Notes under the pieces: generated by a model | The model's database searches: none | Seen by the model: the letters and a program-made list of their open reading frames with translations, nothing else | Told to the model about the DNA's origin: nothing | Shown here: positions 54,346 to 64,000 of the stretch, one piece after another | Layout: every line of letters starts with the position of its first letter | Position numbering within the stretch: position 1 is the first letter of the stretch | Made by a program: the position numbers and the translations under genes | Assembly (NCBI GenBank): GCA_947095585.1 | Contig: OX352762.1 | Coordinates: 8,535,969 to 8,599,968, forward strand | DNA from: Nephrocerus scutellatus | Lineage: Eukaryota; Arthropoda; Insecta; Diptera; Pipunculidae | Reading direction: 5' to 3' | DNA: 64,000 nucleotides

Positions 54346-55310
54346 GACGTTGTCACGTCAAAAAAATTTCCTACTATCTGGAGACAGGTAAATGCGATAC
54401 TTATCCACAAACCTGACTATCGGCCAAATGAGGTGCCTTAATCATACAAACCTATAAGTCTTACATAATTCCTCAATATTGAGGGCGGTTTCGATAACAC
54501 TGTCTACGACTGTGTTGCAAAGGCAAGGGCAACCAGAGGTATCGTAGACTCGACCAATCATTGGTTAAGGGCCAAGCTTGAAAGTCGAGATATTATTACC
54601 TCCTCGAGAGTAGGGAAGTAGGAGTGCTTTCTCTTATCACTAGACATTGACAATCTTCTAGTCTATCTTCAAGGATCAGGCTACATCGCCATTGGTTATG
54701 CGGACAACTTGGCGAGTCTTATTAGTGGTAATTATATAATATTCTAGTGCCTTTCACGAAAAGAAGACTGGTCGATTTGGGACCTATCATCATTAGATAG
54801 ATAATTCCAACGAAGTTAGATATCACGAAACGGCGAAACTGTAATTCTCATACCAAGTCCGCCATCGTACGCGCCATTAGGGCCTTGTGGGCCAGTAGAC
54901 ACCTCTACGGCAGAACTTGGGGTTCTTAATCGTAAATTGGTACATTGGATGTATACGATGATGGTGAGACCTATTATCACGTAAGCGGCCATCGTTTGGC
55001 GGCCGAAATCTCTTGAACGGACAACGGAAACTAAGCTCCAGAAGCTAATTGCCTGTCTAGGTATAATGGGTTCCATCCGCACCTGGTCTTCGCCAGCACT
55101 AGAAGCTGATGTATGGCTTTTCCTACAAGGAAGTTCTTAACTTTAATAGGGATAGCATTGGGAAGCTGGTGAGTTTTCTAACTGGTCATTGTGGCTTCAG
55201 GTGTCACCTTTACAAAATTGGTTTGGGCTCAGAAACAGAATGAGGTTCTGCTCGGAAGATGAAGAGTCATCAAGAGTATCTTTGGTGTCGAATATGTCCC
55301 GCCTGCGGGG
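54346..55310 (+). mobile_element. R1/LOA-like LINE RT and C-terminal fragments
   Basis: On the plus strand in several frames: WRQVNAILIHKPDYRPNEVP, a PISL piece (RT entry), IAIGYADNLASLISGN near 54690 where YADD has become YADN, AIRALWASRHLYGRT near 54870, PIITYAAIVW-like sequence near 54975, then GKLVSFLTGHCGF and the terminal SETE/ARKMKSHQ region near 55240. It is collinear with the copies at 17436 and 38560. The YADN change alone would stop polymerase activity. Confidence 0.8.
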
Positions 55311-55624
55311 TTCACTTTTGTGCCATTTACGTTAGTTGTCGATGCTGTTGATGCTGTCGATATTCTCCTTGAGGTATTTGCTTTTGCTCTGTTCACTTAA
55401 CGTTTCTTGTTGTCTCGTTCTCAAACAGTCTCACTGATGTCTCAGAAAAGAGATCAATTCTTCCCGTGTTTCTCCTTTTATAAGATTTGCCTCTTGGTGG
55501 ACTTTGCAGCTTTGCAGCATTGCAGCGCTCTCGTGCTGTTGGTGTTTTCTCATCTGCTTATGCTTTGCAAATATTTTGGGTTTTTTCCATCTGGCATTTG
55601 TCACCTCCGTTATTTCGTACATAC
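55311..55624. other. No gene recognised
   Basis: Overlapping plus frames of 106-147 codons start here but owe their length to the 36 bp repeat that follows. Confidence 0.4.
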
Positions 55625-55815
55625 TGCGTTGCCTGTGTCGCTACGCTGGATTTATTTGCATGCACCTGCTATGTTGCTATGCAGGATTTGTTTGCATGCC
55701 TGTGCTGTGTTGCTATGTTGGATCTATTTGCATGTCTGTGCTGTGTTGCTATGCTGGATTTGTTTGCATGCATTTGTACTCAATTAGCGTTTGCGGGATT
55801 TTTCTGCATGTGCAG
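55625..55815 (+). repeat. 36 bp tandem repeat ('ttgctatgctggatttgttt')
   Basis: The marker ttgctatg occurs at 55674, 55710 and 55746 (exactly 36 bp), with partial units on both sides. 36 is divisible by three, so all three frames stay open and read Cys/Phe-rich repeats (CCVAMLDLFACL). These are not proteins. Confidence 0.85.
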
Positions 55816-55829
55816 TGGGTGTAAGACGA

Positions 55830-55950
55830 AATTTGTCGTTCAAAAATTTCGTCATTGCAAAGTTTATTCTGTTGGAGATACATTTATGTTTAAAAATTTA
55901 AAGAAAATCGGGCTTATTGCTTATTTTTAGAATTTTTTTATATATGTATG
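55830..55950 (+). repeat. Single satellite-family unit
   Basis: The words gttggagatacatttatg, ttaaagaaaatcgggctta and a T run match one unit of the ~122 bp family (20740-22375) in plus orientation. It is an isolated copy. Confidence 0.6.
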
Positions 55951-56092
55951 GACAAAATGAACATAAAAACTGAAGCCTCTTGTTTATTTGAAGCGCCAAA
56001 AGTTTTCCAGTTCGGCTCTGCAAAAGTTATGTTATATCCTTATTTGATAACTCTTTATAGTATATGTTTTTTTTTTCTTATACAGAACTTAT

Positions 56093-56340
56093 TGAAGGGT
56101 TGACTGTCAAACGAGCTGTCGTGCTGCGCTCACTCTATGACATTTGTTATCAGTATACTTTGGAAAATCATTATTAATAGACTCACACTAGAACAATGCA
56201 ATTTTCCTTGCAAACCAGTTGTCAAGTCGCGCCACTTATAGAGGACTTCCGTGTGGAGTTGGAAACTGACCCGTCGTGCAAAATTGTGCAAACTTGTGTT
56301 AGCGATGAGTGTCATTTTTGGCTTTACTCTGTACAAGTCT
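56093..56340 (+). pseudogene. Mariner remnant, family 2, short relative of 10434
   Basis: The words gggttgactgtcaaacgagc, tgacatttgttatcagtat, actagaacaatgc and gcaaaattgtg then gcgatgagtgtcatttttgg match the 10434-11240 element from its 5' leader to the first Asp motif (DECHFWL), with a ~450 bp internal deletion. It has no coding capacity. Confidence 0.75.
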
Positions 56341-57740
56341 GGGACTCCTGTTTCTAGGCTTGAATTAGTTCTCAGATAGCATGGCGGAATGGTGTTTTTT
56401 GGGGGGTTGTCACGATCTTTCGAGGGGAAGGGCTTGAAATCACCCTATACAAAATCCCCGCGTTTTACCTCTAATTCATGCTTATTAAGCAGTCTTCTCC
56501 CTTAGTTTCATATAACAGGCCAGTCCCATTAAATCTATTTTTTTTTTTTATAATTATGTACTTAGTGCGGAATACTTTTTTCCCCTGAACCTAGCAATTA
56601 TAGGTAATTGGTATAAGAATACATCTCTTCTGCAATAAAGTTATGTACAATTGAAAAAACGGATCCATTGTGATGCATGTTAACTTGTGGCACAACGAAT
56701 CACTCCAAGACGTCGCCAAGTCAAGAAAAGCCAGCACCCGTGCATCATTTGCATTTGCTATCCACTCAAAGGTACATATTTTAAATCGAATTTACATTCA
56801 ATGCAAAAACACATAAAAAATCAACTAATGGCAACTCATGCATTTAAAGTTCATCGATTACAACAACCGGTTGGCTTATCGCTCACGGAGTCACGAGATC
56901 AATGAGCACAGCAGCGACTAGCTCGCTTATCGGGTTTGCTGTTGCATGTTTATATCCGACACGCGCACACTGCTGTTGATGTTGTTGTTATAACTTGAGA
57001 ACAGCAATGCCAGATTAAAAATTCAATAGAATTTTGTATTATACCTTTTTTAAGGGCGTGGTGGTGTTTTAAACCTCGATATTGCGATTAAAGTCTATAG
57101 AGATTTTGCCCCAAAGTGATATTCCATATTAAAGATGGTACTAACCTCAATTTGAGGGCATTTTCAGAATGTAACAGTCAAAAGGAATGGAACGACATTC
57201 TTGTCCATTGAGATTGAGATTGAATGGGTATCACCCCAGAAAGTTGTATCTCTTTCGAAGTTATGGTAAAAATTGATGATGATATTGAGAGACCTCCGCG
57301 AGAAATTTGGCAAACGATTTGTAAAATGGTCAATATAGAACTAAAAGATCTCATAAATTGGACATAATTAGAAAGATATCTTTGTGGTTCTACCTTCTAC
57401 GTTTAAATGCTCACGCATGCGCGGACATTTCAGAGATTCTCAAACTTTAAAATATCATCAGTATACTAAATAAATGGTAGTGTTTGAAAAATTGTTGAAC
57501 GATATCAGAGACACAAACAGCAAGGACAGCAACTCTTTCAATAATCTGCAAGAAAAAGATCACTCTTTCAATGGTCTTCGAGCAGAAGATCCAAAATTGG
57601 TACTCAATCAAGGTAGTGATAGAGCGCGTGTTTGTGGTATTGCAAGGGCCGAGACTTAGGTGCTTAACAATAAAAATCTTCTGACCTTTTAGTCGCATTC
57701 CAGGGAAAAGTATATTTTGGACAATTGAGGAAGTAAGATC
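56341..57740. other. No gene recognised over 1.4 kb
   Basis: AT-rich. A 125-codon minus frame (57447-57824) and a 61-codon plus frame (57474-57659) lie over the same DNA and neither has a motif. Confidence 0.45.
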
Positions 57741-57744
57741 TCGG

Positions 57745-58046
57745 AGGCAATGATGAGATCTACGAGCGTTACCGCGTGATGCCGAAGAGAGAATTAAGCG
57801 TGGTAGGCTCCGGCGGGCAGACACTTAGCACCTAGCTCGCGTGTGCAAAGAGTATCCCGTTCGGAAAGTGTTTTAGTGTAGGATTTATGGGACACAACAG
57901 CATGATGACATAACATAGGCCAAGTTTTCGCTGAAAGGATGATGTAGACGAGGTTGCTAAGCTGTCGGCTTAAAATTAGGACCGGCGGAGACATTTTTAA
58001 TGGGGAGGCCAGGAGCGGACTCCGAGTTTTCAGCCAAATATGATGA
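57745..58046 (+). mobile_element. LINE 3' end with 'ccaaatatgatgatga' tail
   Basis: The last coding words (GKDDVDEVAKLS then a broken NWRRAAE-like region, GEARSGLRVFSQ) precede cagccaaatatgatgatg. The tail matches, in reverse, those at 14419 and 63366. It is a decayed, 5'-truncated copy. Confidence 0.65.
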
Positions 58047-58089
58047 TGAAAATATAATTAATTTATTCAAATCCATTAATTCTAATTTC

Positions 58090-59405
58090 TCAATAGATTA
58101 CGTTGTAAAAGTACTAACACTGTTTTTGTAACAATTTTTTTCCCGTCAAGTACTAAAACCCAATTTTATTTCTTCATAAAAGTACTAAAAATATTTTTAT
58201 AACAATATTTTGTTCGTAAGAGTACTAAAAACCATTTTATTTTTTGGCAAAAGTCAGCTGAAGCTGATGCCAATGCGGTTTCGTCGTTTCAGCCATCTCG
58301 TATTATTTATATACTAAAGACGCTTTTTTTAAAAATATTTTTTTCATAAAAGTTGTAAAAGCCATTATATAAAGAATATTTTTGCCTCAAAAATACTAAA
58401 AACAATTTTTCTTTCTTCATAAAAGTACTTAAACCATTTACGTAACACTATTTTCTTCGTGATTGTACTAAAAAACATTTTATTTCTTCAGAAAAGAAAA
58501 CTAATTTTCGTCACAATATTTTCCTTATAAGTATACTTTAAAAACATTTTTTGCGTAAAGTACTAAAAACAATCTTTGTTATGAAATCTGCATAAAAGTA
58601 CTAAACACCATTTTATTTTCTTCGCAAAAGTAATAAGAACTATTTTTGTAACAATCTTTTCTTCTTAAAGTTCTAAATTATCTTTATAAAAGTACTAAAA
58701 ACCATTTATATTTCTTCATATAAGTACTAAAAACCATTTTATTTCTTCATAAAAGAAAACCCATTTTCGTAACAATATTTTCCTTATAAAAGTAATTTAA
58801 AAACATTTTTCTTTCTACGTAAAGTACTAAAAACCCAAAAGCACTAAAAACCATTATTTTCTGTCCGGTATTCTCTTCATAAAATTACTAAACACCATTT
58901 TATTTTTTTTTGGAACAAGTACTAAAAACTATTTTCGAAACAATATTTTCTTCGTAAAGTTCTAAAAACCAATTTCTTCATAATAGTATTAAAAACCGTT
59001 TCGTAAGAATGTTTTCTTTATAAAACTACTAAACAACAGTTTTATTTTCTTCGTTAAAGTACTTAAAACCATTTTCTTTCTTGGTGAAACCATTTTCGTA
59101 ACAATATTTTTTATTCTCAAAAGTACTAAAAACAAATTTGTTTTATTTCAATAATTTCCCTGCTTGATGAAAGTACTAAAAAACATTTTTAACAATATTT
59201 TCTTCATATACCATTTTAGTAGTAATATTTTCTTTGAAAAAGTACAAAACATCTATTTCCGTAATAATATTTTCATTAAAAATGTACTTAAGACCACTTT
59301 CGTGGAAATATTTACTTTCTTCATAAAAGTAGTAAAATCCGTTTTCGTAATAATATCTTCTTTACAAAAGTACTAAAAACCATTTTCGGTAACAATTTTT
59401 TCGCA
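58090..59405 (+). repeat. 'aaaagtactaaaaaccattt' minisatellite
   Basis: 1.3 kb of degenerate units (cataaaagtactaaaaacc, attttatttcttcata, attttcgtaacaatatttt) recur at 30-80 bp, too diverged for a clean period. No coding signal. Confidence 0.88.
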
Positions 59406-60690
59406 CAACTAAGAACCCATGATTAGACTGATTACTGCAAAAACCCCAAAGTATAAAGATAGATAATTTTGCATAACACATTTTTGCTTTTAGGTGTCCC
59501 TTCTTCAGTTTTTACAAATAACTTTCTGTGTTATTCTTTCAAATTGGCTTGAAATCTTCATTTCTGGACTTTAAATGGGGTAGTTAACCGAATGCAATTA
59601 GAGTTCAAATCCAATCGTAGTCAACCAATCCATTAGAATCAAAAAAAATGTATCGAAATATTATTATATCTGGCAACGCTGTCACAACTTTGCAACAAAC
59701 TAGTTTCACACTTCTTACCTCTGATGGATAACATGATAGAAAGAGAGACGAAGGCCACTTGGGTATCTTCTTTTTTCTTTACATATTTATTTGTTGTTTT
59801 TGTTGTTGTTGTTGTTTTAGCCTTCGTCTCCTTCTTCGGCAATTCGGTTTCATTTGGTTTTATGTTTTCACGTAAGAATCTTGCTCACAATGTATTGATG
59901 TATCTATCTGCACAGGTATTTTACTGGTTTTGCTTTGAACACGTCCGGACGGTTAACGTTCTGCCCGTTGCGCCGCCGCTCCAACAACGACTATGCCATA
60001 CTCAACTCAAACTTGCTGCTTGGATTACTCTTCTGGTGCTGGTGGTGGTGGTGCACTCTGCTAACCCCATTACCAAGTTGTTCAAAGTGATGGTGGTGAG
60101 CGGTCGAGTGTAATTTTTTTTTTGTTTCCTCCAGCTCCAACTCCAACTGCAGCATAAAGAGGCAATGGCAAATGACGACTACATATAAGTGGGGCGCTTT
60201 TGGAAGTATGGACGCAATGTTGCCAGACTAGTTATACCGTTACCACAGATGTTATTTCTTACTTGTCAACATGACATGCCCATTGACATTTGACAGCTCT
60301 TCCTACAGCAGTGCAGAATGTGTGCACGTAGCTTTTGTTGCACCACTGTACTTTGAGCGAGCATGCGTATTCAAAATTATACAAAGCTCCGGCATTAAGG
60401 TTCAAGAGTATTCCACCAACCTAAGATACCACAACTCAGATTGCATTGAGTGAGGAAGGGAGTGTGCACTGTGCACGAACAGCCTTTAGGCGTTATCGAC
60501 TATCGAGACCGAGACCTGCCTGCATACTTTTTTGTTTCCTCTTCGACACAAAAACGCTAATAAAGAAGCTTTTGATGCAGGCAACGGCAGCCGTACCGAT
60601 TGCGAGAACCATTGAATCTGATGCTAGCTAACCCTGATGAGGTAGACCTAATTTGATCGGATGACATCCATGGAGCATTAGGTTGGTGCA
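59406..60690. other. No gene recognised; (TTG)n run
   Basis: The 129-codon plus frame at 59724-60113 is hydrophobic because of (ttg)n at 59794-59815 and has no domain. No RNA gene. Confidence 0.4.
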
Positions 60691-61500
60691 CGGTGGAGTG
60701 TTGGGGACGTTTTGTTTGTCAGCTCGCTTGGGAAACATTCACCGAGAAAGAGAGAGTGAAAAACTTGCTTTTGCTTCCTGCGAGCTCCGTGCAATTCGAT
60801 GCGCGGCTACTACTCACCACTGCACACATCACAGAGAATCCCCAGACTAGACGATGATGTTTGTGCTACTGCTGCTCCACCAAGTCAAAGCTTTCCTCAG
60901 TATCACTTGTGATTTGGTCGAATGAGCGGATCGCCGTCGTCGCGTCGTCTTCCTTCGCAGTCTCATTGTTGTGTGGCGTCGGTTTCGGTGGCCGTACGGT
61001 GTCGGATTGTCGACAGAGTAGTCTCTCTCTCTCTCGTTCGTTTTCTGACAGATGTCGTCTCAAATTACGGAAAGTGTTAGAAAGTTAATTTATTTCGTCG
61101 CGTAGAAAAACCTCGGCGGACAAAAATAATATTCGATTTTGACAAACGGATGCAATCCACAAACACTTCCCCGTTGAAAGCATATTATCCTCACGGGGTT
61201 AGTTCATGGTGCTTATTTTATCCAGTTTCTTTTACATCTCATCTTTGTTGTTCCTCCATCTGCTTCATCTCCTCTCTTCTAATTTTACATTATAGCTGCG
61301 TTGTTGTGTGCGAAGAGGATTTATGATTGCCTTCCGACCGACCGACTATTATCGACCGTCGAAATAATTGCACGCGCCCAACATACGTCCCATTTCCAGT
61401 TGGAGTTGCAATGCTAGTCTAGTAGCCTAGCGTAGAGCTGAGTCGCATAGGAGGAGTGCCGCTTCTGCCGTGCCGTTCGTTAAAAGTCGAAAGTCGACAA
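60691..61500. other. Mixed GC/CT-rich stretch, possible regulatory or 5'UTR DNA
   Basis: Contains gccgtcgtcgcgtcgtcttc near 60935 and a (CT)n run at 61023-61036 followed by ttctgacag|atgtcgtctc, which resembles an acceptor-site consensus. It may only be chance. No domain-bearing frame. Confidence 0.2.
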
Positions 61501-62230
61501 CAACATTGTCTCCTATGTTGGTGCATGCACGTTTCTTCGTTGTTGTTGTTGTTGTTGTTGTTTCTTTTTTACACATCTTCTTTCTTCTTCTTCTTCTTTT
61601 TTTAGTTTCTATCTTACTTCGTGCTGGACAGATAGGACTGTGGGGCGGCAAAAGAAAAATGCAAAAAAGTTTCAAATAAAAAGAGAAAAACAAAAATCTT
61701 TTGCTCCTCTTCCGTCCTCTTTGGCAGTAACTTCTCAACTCAACTCATTTGGTTTTGTTGTGCAGTTGCTTGTCCCGCTGTGCATAGCATTGCTGGAAGG
61801 CGCTACAGCTGAACTGCTTGCTGGCTGTTTGGCTGCCAGCTACCTTCTTACCTTCCTGCCTTCATACCTCCTACCTTTCTGTCTTCCTACCACCCTTCCT
61901 TTCTGCCTTCCCGCCTTTCTACCTTACTACCTTCCTGCCACCCTACTTTCTGCCTTCCTTCCATCTAGCCTGCCTGCCTGCCTGACTACCTAAATGCCTA
62001 ACTGACTGACTGACTTACTGGTCTCGTTACTATGTACACTCGTCGGTCGAGGGAGGGTCGTCTGGTTCAGTGCTAGTTCATGGAGAATAGTTGGTTGTTG
62101 TTGTTTTGGAGCACACAAAAGCGGAACGGAAAAGGGATTCAACTTTCTTAGTTACCTAAAATTGTTCGTTGGATTACTTCTTTGTAAGTTTAAAGTAAGA
62201 TCCGCCTGGATGCAGTCTTAGAAATTCGAA
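61501..62230. other. Simple-sequence rich DNA; no gene
   Basis: Contains (TTG)n near 61540-61562, (CTT)n near 61578-61600, and CCTTCC/CTGCCT-type words from 61840 to 62020. Frames across it follow the repeats. Confidence 0.55.
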
Positions 62231-62234
62231 TTTT

Positions 62235-62510
62235 GTTGTTTATTATTCCTTGATTGGTGTTGAACACCCTTCAGAGTCGTAAATACGGGTGCTATAATTT
62301 TCAGTTCGATTTTCGAATATAGGGCGCCAAACGCCGATCGATTGTATTATTGGCTGTGTGGCGCCGTCTTTTTGAAACCAAATATGGGCCAAGTCTTCCT
62401 CTTCAATCGTAAGTTAGTTAACATGTCACGATAACGGTCGCCATATTGACTGTTAGTGCGGCTCCTTACTCATTTTCGATGGTAACAGGCGCGTTTGAAG
62501 ATGCAGATGG
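62235..62510 (-). pseudogene. Mariner remnant, catalytic segment
   Basis: The minus strand reads TVNxGDRYRDMLTN, then EDLAHIWFQKDGAT in the second-Asp region (QQDGAT in active copies), then RLAPYFRK-like words, across frameshifts. The order matches the mariner at 26445. The first and third Asp regions are not recognisable. Confidence 0.55.
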
Positions 62511-62995
62511 CTACGCGTCCGCATCGCCCGTATTCTCAGTAACTCGAACACGAATCCTCAAGAAAGTATCCGAAGACAAAATTATTTTTGATTCGCACTC
62601 TCCTCGCTATGGTGGTTAACTTTGACAAGTTTTTTTTATTGCTGAGCTGACAGATATCTGAGGTTGTTGTTTGACTGAACGTAATCCTCTTCAGTGAGGA
62701 GAGAGAGGAGAGAGAGAAAATCTCTGAAAACTCAGTTATCTCGAACGCGCCTATTAATGAATGAATGCCTTTGGATCCATATTTCACACCAGCCACTCGT
62801 GTATGGGTGTATTGGTTTCGTATTTATCACGTGTGGATTTTCTGCGCCTCAAATACGGTAATTTTGTTTGTTCACATAACCACCGATGGGAGGTAAGCTT
62901 CGTCGGAAATTTTTTTTTTTTTAAAAATGCTGCCCCTTCAATATTTCCGAGCGTTGATTAAACGTATAACGACTCATTTCATTCACCGGGAATAT
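62511..62995. other. No gene recognised
   Basis: A (ag)n-rich run lies near 62700-62720. Short frames have no domain. Confidence 0.4.
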
Positions 62996-62997
62996 AA

Positions 62998-63115
62998 TAC
63001 TGTCACTGTCACTGTCACTGTCACTGTCACTGTCACTGTCACTGTCACTGTCACTGTCACTGTCACTGTCACTTTTCACTTGTCACTTGTCACTTGTCAC
63101 TTGTCACTTGACAGA
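62998..63115 (+). repeat. (TGTCAC)n microsatellite and TTGTCAC variant
   Basis: About twelve perfect copies of the 6 bp unit (actgtcactgtcactgtc) are followed by cacttgtcacttgtcacttg, a 7 bp variant. A frame reading TVTVTV over it has no coding meaning. Confidence 0.97.
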
Positions 63116-63364
63116 TGACATTAGAGCTACCAGTAGCGAAATAACCCCTATTTCAAAAAAGAACCAAAAGATGTCACACCCTTTATATTAGGAGAAATCG
63201 CAACAGGACCATATTACATAACAGTAACCAAGACGTCATCCATTTTCAGTTCATTATTGTTATTCGATTTTTTCGCGTTCGCGTGCCCTTTCGTTTGTTT
63301 GTTTGTGGCTGAATGGCTGGCTTGCTGGCCAAGTTGTTTAATCAATTTTTAGTCCACTTCCTAA
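63116..63364. other. No feature recognised
   Basis: AT-rich spacer. Confidence 0.4.
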
Positions 63365-63365
63365 A

Positions 63366-64000
63366 TCATCATATTTGGCTCTACAACCGTGGTCCAGTCC
63401 TGACCTCCCGCAAAAAGTCTCTCCACCGGTCCCGATTTTGAACCAATGTCATCCAGTTCTGCATCCCTAAAATCTGGGCGTCCTGGTCTACGCCATCCTT
63501 CCAGCGTAGGCTTGGCCGGCCTCGCTGTAGTATTCCATAAATCCTGCCCAAAAGGACTTTCTGAGCATGATCCTCTTTGCTCAAGCGAGCTAGGGGCCCT
63601 GCGAACCGGAACCTACCGAGCTTAATTTCCTTCAAATGCCATGGAAATATCGAGTGCCAAAACTTTGCTTTCGCCAAATTTGTGCCACTTTTTAGTGAGA
63701 TAAGCCATCAGATCACCTGTAGAACGTTGCCTATGAATACTGCATACTGGTTGTTCGGTAAGGATTTCACGTGATTCAAGGTATTGAATAAAGCTTACGA
63801 TTGATCAGCGTTTCCATGACCTTAGATAGTATGGATGTTAGCTCAATGGGTCAGTGCGAGGAAAGAGATGACGCTTCGCCTTTTTTAGACTCGACAAAGG
63901 CTGTTTTCCAATTCCTTTGAATTGAAGAGTAAGGAGATCTTTAATGTCAAGAACTCTCGACATAGAGTATGGCGGTATTTGGCCCTGTTGAGACCCACGG
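63366..64000 (-). mobile_element. LINE with RT core deleted, cut by the window edge
   Basis: Minus strand from 64000: IGKQPLSSLKK, a PLS piece, QYLESREILTEQPVCSI, GDLMAYLTKKWHKFGES, KVLALDISMAFE (RT motif A). Then, without gap, KEIKLGRFRFAGPLARL and RGRPSLRWKDGVDQDAQI with NWMTLVQNRDRWRDFLRE, the C-terminus (98-codon frame 63381-63677). Motifs B to E, including the catalytic (F/Y)ADD, are missing, so an internal deletion joined motif A to the C-terminus near 63655. The 3' tail gagccaaatatgatgat (63366-63385) is the family end. Confidence 0.85.

Noticed and set aside
55407..55930. Three overlapping Cys-rich frames of 106-147 codons
   Set aside because: A 36 bp repeat (multiple of three) keeps all frames open. 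No signal peptide-plus-domain structure.
59724..60113. 129-codon hydrophobic frame resembling a membrane protein
   Set aside because: The hydrophobic run is coded by a (TTG)n microsatellite. The rest lacks motifs.
62998..63115. Ten or more TV dipeptides in an open frame
   Set aside because: A pure translation of the TGTCAC microsatellite.

Overview
This is eukaryotic nuclear DNA, most likely from an insect and probably a fly. The evidence is six nuclear-type tRNA genes with internal A/B boxes and T-run terminators, and many decayed transposons of kinds common in insects: non-LTR retrotransposons (LINEs), a mariner with DD41D spacing, a Helitron remnant and a tRNA-headed SINE. The rest is AT-rich and full of simple repeats. 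I cannot name a species. I found no convincing host protein-coding gene. Almost every reading frame above 60 codons is a transposon fragment, a frame running through a tandem repeat, or chance.

Layout. 1-3.4 kb: LINE fragments of two lineages, one tandemly duplicated. 3.4-5.3 kb: a tRNA-Lys gene, a mariner remnant and a ~120 bp satellite. 5.3-8 kb: a second, identical tRNA-Lys gene, a truncated SINE and a CpG-containing repeat. 8-19.3 kb: minisatellite, a decayed mariner, several LINE pieces including one long RT/RNase H copy, and another SINE. 19.3-31 kb: three identical tRNA-Arg(ACG) genes and one tRNA-Asn(GTT), separated by the best ~122 bp satellite array, a near-complete mariner (TIRs, TA duplication, dead transposase) and the 3' end of a Helitron. 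32-41 kb: minisatellites and two minus-strand LINE copies. 40-51 kb: a run of unrelated tandem repeats plus a full-length SINE with a 14 bp target-site duplication. 51-64 kb: mostly non-coding AT-rich DNA, a broken LINE carrying a ~118 bp tandem array, two GC/CpG-richer stretches (about 52.0-52.6 and 60.7-61.5 kb) that could be regulatory or 5'UTR DNA, and a LINE cut by the window edge.

The functional content I can support is the tRNA genes. The rest records repeated insertion, nesting, internal deletion and satellite growth. The most interesting signals are: transposon and satellite ends lying 8-60 bp downstream of three tRNA genes; a SINE whose 3' tail resembles that of a LINE family in the same window; a small nested LINE insertion with a visible target duplication; an 83 bp satellite whose unit can fold into a hairpin and shows a 249 bp higher-order period; and one ~122 bp satellite family present at five loci with a recurring terminal block.
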